Assembly: GCA_002298155.1 (NCBI GenBank)
Contig: DBME01000351.1
Span: 1-10,286 of the forward strand
From: Holophagaceae bacterium UBA706
GTDB lineage: Bacteria > Acidobacteriota > Holophagae > Holophagales > Holophagaceae
Reading direction: 5' to 3'
Length of the DNA stretch: 10,286 nt
Part shown: piece after piece, positions 6,319 through 10,286 of the stretch
Numbering within the stretch: the first letter of the stretch is position 1
Layout of the letters: the number at the start of each line of letters is the position of its first letter
The notes under the pieces: model-generated
Told to the model about the DNA's origin: nothing
The model's database searches: none
Seen by the model: only the letters and a program-made list of their open reading frames with translations
Translations under genes and position numbers: made by a program

Positions 6319-8373
6319 ATGAGCCAGGAACCCGCCCAGGACGACATCCGCCTGCCCGACAACGCCTTCCGCGAGCTGGCGCTGGGCGAGACCTACGACC
6401 CGGTTGTCCCCGCCGGCACCCTCATCCCCGAAGTGACGCTGCGCAGCGTTGCTTCGGGCTTCTTCTGGTCCCTGGTGTTCTCGGCCGCGGCCACCTACAT
6501 CGCCCTCAAGCTGGGCCAGGGCATCGAGTCGGCCATCCCCATCTCCATCCTGGCCGTGGGCTTCTCCGTGGCCGCCGTGAAGTTCCTCAAGTCGCGGCCC
6601 AGCACCCTGCTGGAGAACGTGAACATCCTGGCCATCGGCGCCACCAGCGGCATCGTCGCCGGCGGCAGCGTGTTCACCATGCCCGCCCTGCACATCCTGG
6701 GCCTCAAGGCCAGCTTCTGGGCCATCTTCACCGTGCCGCTCCTGGGCGCGGCGCTGGGCGTGTTCTTCCTGGCGCCCTTCCGGCGCTACTTCGTGCGCGA
6801 CCTCCACGGCAAGCTGCCCTATCCCGAAGCCCGGGCCACCACGGAGATCCTCGTAGCCGGCAAGCGCGGCGGCAAGAGCGCCGTGGTGCTCACCTACTCC
6901 GCCCTCGGCGCCGCGGCCTTCGACTTCATCGGCATCTCCATGCACGGGTGGGCGGAGAACTTCTCGTCCTCCGCCATCGGCTTCCTCAACGGGTTCACGG
7001 CCCGCACCAAGGCCGTCTTCTCCATGAACACGTCCGCGGCCGTGCTGGGCCTGGGCTACATCATGGGGCTGGAGTACGCCGCCATCATCATGGCCGGCTC
7101 CATGGTCAGCTTCTTCGTGCTGGTGCCCCTCATCGGGCACATCGCCCCCTTCGTCACCGGCTCGATCTCGGCGGGCGTCGCCCCGCTGGCGTCCCTGCCT
7201 CCCGACGAGATCTTCACGAACTACGTGCGCCCCATCGGCATCGGCGGCATCTTCGCCGCGGGCATCATCTCCATCCTCAAGATGTCCCCCGTGATCGTGC
7301 AGGCTTCCCGCCAGGCCTTCAGCGAAGTGGCCCACCTGGTCAAGGGCGGCGCCCGCACCGAGGACGTCCGCACCGACCGCGCCCTGCCCATGTCCACGGT
7401 GCTCCTGGGCATCGTCGTGCTGGCGGCATTCATCTTCACCTACTTCCGTTTCGCGGTCCTGGCCGGCGAGGCTCGGCCCTTCCAGCTGGCGCTGGTATCC
7501 ACCCTGCTGACCCTGGGCATCTCCTTCCTCTTCGCCGCCGTGAGCGCCTGGGCCGTGGCCATGATCTCCATCACGCCCATCTCGGGCATGACGCTGACCA
7601 CCCTCATCATCACGGCCGTGGTCATGTCCGCCCTGGGCCTGTCAGGAAAGAGCGGCATGACGCAGGTGCTCCTCATCGGCGGCGTCGTGTGCACGGCCCT
7701 GTCCATGGCCGGGTCCCTGGTGACCCAGTACAAGATCGGCTACTGGCTGGGCGCCACGCCCCGGCGCATCGAGATCGGCAACCTGGTGGGTTCCGTGGCC
7801 GCGAGCCTGGCCACCACCCTCGTCATCATCCTCATGGCCAAGGTCTACGGCTTCACCCACACCGCCGCCCACCCCCACCTCCTGCCCGCGCCCCAGCCCA
7901 ACGCCATGGCGGCGGTGCTCCAGGGCGTCATGGGCAACGGCGGGGCCCCCTGGTTCCTCTACGGCATCGGCGCGGTGTTCGCCGCGGCCACGGAGATGTG
8001 CGGGGTCTCGGGCCTGGCCTTCGCCCTGGGCATGTATCTCCCCATGGAACTCAACTCGCCCCTGGTCCTGGGCGCCGCCGTGGCGTGGTTCGTCCAGCGC
8101 AGCACCAAGGACGAGGCGCTGGTCAAGGCCCGGCACGAGAAGGGCACCCTGGTGGCCAGCGGCTTCATCGCCGGCGGCGCCCTGGTGGGCGTCCTGGCCG
8201 CGCTGCTGAAGTTCATCGAGGATTCCGCCCACGTGACCCTGGTGCCCGACGTGACCCGCTGGGGCGCCTTCGGCGCCGCGGCCGGCGCCTGGAGCAACTG
8301 GGCGGGCCTGGGGGCCTTCGTGCTCCTGGCCCTGGGCCTCTACGCCGATGCCCGGCGCGAGAAGGCCGAATAG
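6319..8373 (+). CDS. OPT-family oligopeptide transporter, first of a tandem pair
   Basis: A complete 684-residue inner-membrane permease of the OPT (oligopeptide transporter) family, prokaryotic COG1297 type, thought to couple uptake of small peptides or metal-chelate compounds to the proton gradient. After a soluble N-terminus of about 43 residues there are roughly sixteen hydrophobic segments (for example 44-64, 70-90, 103-128, 132-153, 188-208, 254-278, 303-325, 357-381, 387-412, 446-468, 487-510, 610-631, 648-674). Family-like motifs are LGQGIESAIPISIL (65-78), the cytoplasmic-loop segment HGKLPYPEARATTEIL (163-178), PISGMT (420-425) and FALGMYLPMELN (568-579). ATG 6319 is preceded by AGGAG with six-base spacing. 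It lies 25 bases after the aminopeptidase stop and 45 bases before its paralogue. The gap to the paralogue is pyrimidine-rich with no hairpin. Substrate is inferred as peptide from the neighbours; an iron-siderophore role as in YSL members is the alternative. Confidence 0.93.
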   Translation: MSQEPAQDDIRLPDNAFRELALGETYDPVVPAGTLIPEVTLRSVASGFFWSLVFSAAATYIALKLGQGIESAIPISILAVGFSVAAVKFLKSRPSTLLENVNILAIGATSGIVAGGSVFTMPALHILGLKASFWAIFTVPLLGAALGVFFLAPFRRYFVRDLHGKLPYPEARATTEILVAGKRGGKSAVVLTYSALGAAAFDFIGISMHGWAENFSSSAIGFLNGFTARTKAVFSMNTSAAVLGLGYIMGLEYAAIIMAGSMVSFFVLVPLIGHIAPFVTGSISAGVAPLASLPPDEIFTNYVRPIGIGGIFAAGIISILKMSPVIVQASRQAFSEVAHLVKGGARTEDVRTDRALPMSTVLLGIVVLAAFIFTYFRFAVLAGEARPFQLALVSTLLTLGISFLFAAVSAWAVAMISITPISGMTLTTLIITAVVMSALGLSGKSGMTQVLLIGGVVCTALSMAGSLVTQYKIGYWLGATPRRIEIGNLVGSVAASLATTLVIILMAKVYGFTHTAAHPHLLPAPQPNAMAAVLQGVMGNGGAPWFLYGIGAVFAAATEMCGVSGLAFALGMYLPMELNSPLVLGAAVAWFVQRSTKDEALVKARHEKGTLVASGFIAGGALVGVLAALLKFIEDSAHVTLVPDVTRWGAFGAAAGAWSNWAGLGAFVLLALGLYADARREKAE

Positions 8374-8418
8374 CCTTTCCCACTTTCCTTCGCCCCTTTT
8401 CGATCCAAGGAGAACCCC

Positions 8419-10286
8419 ATGTCCGAATCCAACGGCGCCGTCCCCATCAAGGGGCTGCCGGACAACTACCGACGAACCCTGGCCGAGGGCGAGGAGTACA
8501 TCCCCATCGTGCCGCAGGACGGCGTGGCGGAGATCACCACCCGGTCCGTGGTCTACGGCGTGATCTTCTGCGCCGTGTTCTCCATGGCGGCGGCCTACCT
8601 GGCCCTGCGCGTGGGCCAGGGCATCGAGGCGGCCATCCCCATCAGCATCCTGGCCATCGGCATCTCCCGGTTCTACCTGCGCCGCAGCACGATCCTGGAG
8701 AACGTGATCATCACGAGCATCGGCGCCAATTCGGGCCACGTGGTGGCGGGCGCCGTGTTCACGATCCCGGCCCTCTACATGCTGGCCGCGGTCCCCGGTT
8801 CCGGCGTGAGCACGCCCCACCTCTGGCAGGTGGTCATCGTGTCCTTCCTGGGCGGCTGCCTGGGCATCCTCTTCCTCATCCCCCTGCGCCACAACTTCAT
8901 GGTGGACAACCACGGCGTGTTCCCCTGGCCCGAGGCCACCGCCACCGCCGAGATCCTCGCCAGCGGCGAGAGCGTCGGCAACCAGGCCAAGGTCCTGGCG
9001 GGTTCGGCCGTGCTGGGCATGGCCTATGACGGCCTCTCCTCGATGTTCCGGGGCATGTCCGAGAACATCACCCTCAAGTACACGTCCGCGGGCGCGTTCC
9101 TGCGCAGGCAGTACATGGGCTTCAACATGCTCAACAGCGCGGCCACCATGTCCATCGGCTACATCATCGGCCTGCGGTATTCCGCGGTCATCGCCGCCGG
9201 CAGCATCCTGTCCACCTTCATCCTCGTGCCCATGATCCACGCCATAGGCATGCACGTGCCCGCAGCGCTGCCGCCGGGCCTGGTGCCCATCGCGGACATG
9301 ACCCCCGAGCTGATCTTCAAGAACTACGTGCGCATCATCGGCATCGGCGCCATCGCCGGTTCGGGCATCATGGGCGTCCTGGCCGGCATGCCCGCCATGA
9401 TCGTCTCCATCGGCAAGAACATCGCCGGCCTGCGCAACAGCGAACCCCAGGCCGCCGGCGTGGTGCCCCGCACCGCCCGCACCATCCCCAACTCCTTCGT
9501 GGGCGTGGGCCTGGTGTTCTTCGCGATCCTGGCCTTCCTCTTCTTCTCCTTCGGCGTGGGCATGAAGGGCGCCTTCTTCGCCTCCGCCATGGCCACCCTG
9601 GTGGTGATGGTCATCGCCTTCCTCTTCGCCCCCGTGGCGGCCCGCGCCATCGCGACGATCGGCACGAACCCCATCAGCGGCATGACGATGCTCACCCTCA
9701 TCATCACGGGCCTCGTGATGGTCAAGCTGGGCTTCGGCGGCGGCGTGGGCATGTTCCTGACCCTCATGGTGGGCGGTGTGGTCTGCACGGCCCTGTCCGC
9801 CAGCGGCGCCTTCGCCACCGACCTCAAGATCGGCCACTGGATCGGCGCCACCCCCTCCAAGCAGATGGCGCTCAAGTTCATGGGCACCTTCGTGGCCGCC
9901 GTGTTCACGGGCCTGGCCATGTGGGGCATGAGCCACCAGGTCTTCGGATCCGCGGCCGTGCCCGCGCCCCAGGCCAGCGCCATGCGGGAGATCCTGGACG
10001 GGATCTTCGGCACCACGGCGATGCCCCTGCGGTGGTTCCTCTTCGCCCTGGGCGTCGTGCTCTCCCTGGTGCTGCGCATGGTCGAGCTGCCCGCCCTGGG
10101 CTTCGCCCTGGGCATGTACCTGCCCATCGAAGTGAACACGCCCCTCCTGCTGGGCGGCGTCCTCTCCTGGATGGTCAACAAGCGCTTCAACGGGGACACC
10201 GACGCCGAGGTCAAGGCCCGCGAGAACCGTGGCATCCTGGTGGCCAGCGGCCTCATGGCCGGCGGCGGCATCATCGGCGTGGTGGC
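8419..10286 (+). CDS. OPT-family oligopeptide transporter, second of pair, cut by window edge
   Basis: The first 622 residues of a second OPT permease; the reading frame is open to the right edge. It is a clear paralogue of the upstream gene and aligns from near residue 1: YIPIVP (27-32) against YDPVVP, VGQGIEAAIPISIL (65-78), HGVFPWPEATATAEIL (165-180), NPISGMT (417-423) and FALGMYLPIEVN (562-573). Divergence is considerable, including in the loops, and a short insert (about 125-136) follows the third hydrophobic region, so the duplication is not recent. By comparison with its partner about 55-60 residues, including the last membrane segment, lie outside the window. ATG 8419 follows AAGGAG with six-base spacing. 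No terminator separates the two, so they are probably co-transcribed. The pair could take different peptides or form a heteromer; the sequence does not decide. Confidence 0.92.
   Translation, partial: MSESNGAVPIKGLPDNYRRTLAEGEEYIPIVPQDGVAEITTRSVVYGVIFCAVFSMAAAYLALRVGQGIEAAIPISILAIGISRFYLRRSTILENVIITSIGANSGHVVAGAVFTIPALYMLAAVPGSGVSTPHLWQVVIVSFLGGCLGILFLIPLRHNFMVDNHGVFPWPEATATAEILASGESVGNQAKVLAGSAVLGMAYDGLSSMFRGMSENITLKYTSAGAFLRRQYMGFNMLNSAATMSIGYIIGLRYSAVIAAGSILSTFILVPMIHAIGMHVPAALPPGLVPIADMTPELIFKNYVRIIGIGAIAGSGIMGVLAGMPAMIVSIGKNIAGLRNSEPQAAGVVPRTARTIPNSFVGVGLVFFAILAFLFFSFGVGMKGAFFASAMATLVVMVIAFLFAPVAARAIATIGTNPISGMTMLTLIITGLVMVKLGFGGGVGMFLTLMVGGVVCTALSASGAFATDLKIGHWIGATPSKQMALKFMGTFVAAVFTGLAMWGMSHQVFGSAAVPAPQASAMREILDGIFGTTAMPLRWFLFALGVVLSLVLRMVELPALGFALGMYLPIEVNTPLLLGGVLSWMVNKRFNGDTDAEVKARENRGILVASGLMAGGGIIGVV

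Noticed and set aside
8374..8418. Possible terminator or attenuator between the two OPT genes
   Set aside because: The gap is pyrimidine-rich and contains a short T-run, but there is no inverted repeat ahead of it; it ends in a normal ribosome binding site.
6948..9029. A 693-codon plus-strand frame spanning both OPT genes
   Set aside because: It is out of frame with both transporters, translates to a His/Arg/Pro/Gly-rich sequence with no membrane segments, and crosses their junction. It is a frame shadow.
1..10286. Search for CRISPR arrays, tRNA or rRNA genes, insertion sequences and attachment sites
   Set aside because: I saw no regularly spaced repeats, transposase or integrase motifs, or tRNA-like structures. 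Nearly all of the window is accounted for by six protein genes.

Overview
The window is very GC-rich, with G or C at almost every third codon position, and it encodes an outer-membrane beta-barrel protein, so the host is a Gram-negative (diderm) bacterium. The base composition and gene set would fit a high-GC Acidobacteriota lineage such as the Holophagae. That is an impression only; there is no rRNA or other phylogenetic marker here.

Layout: an alpha/beta-hydrolase-like gene on the minus strand (1-942) is divergent from a run of five plus-strand genes. The divergent gap (943-1071) is the most AT-rich part of the window and carries a good extended -10 promoter candidate for the plus-strand run. 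The plus-strand genes are a family C69 N-terminal-cysteine dipeptidase with a signal peptide (1072-2703); a small Omp85-superfamily barrel with one POTRA-like domain, starting only 12 bases after the dipeptidase stop (2716-4353); a 158-base gap with a GC hairpin and a perfect AT-rich inverted repeat; a leukotriene A4 hydrolase-type M1 zinc aminopeptidase without signal peptide (4512-6293); an OPT-family oligopeptide transporter (6319-8373); and a second, diverged OPT paralogue that runs off the right edge (8419-10286).

The plus-strand genes read together as a peptide-utilisation cluster: an exported dipeptidase and an outer-membrane protein outside, two inner-membrane peptide permeases, and a cytoplasmic aminopeptidase to finish degradation. 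The family assignments are well supported by motifs. The joint role is inference from gene order.

Points worth a second look are a hydrolase whose nucleophile elbow has Gly where Ser is expected, with a C8 tract four codons into the gene; a dipeptidase whose predicted catalytic Cys also sits at the +1 position of a perfect lipobox; a stand-alone single-POTRA Omp85 barrel apparently translationally coupled to that dipeptidase; and a possible operator-like palindrome in the aminopeptidase leader. I see no mobile elements, CRISPR arrays, tRNA or rRNA genes.
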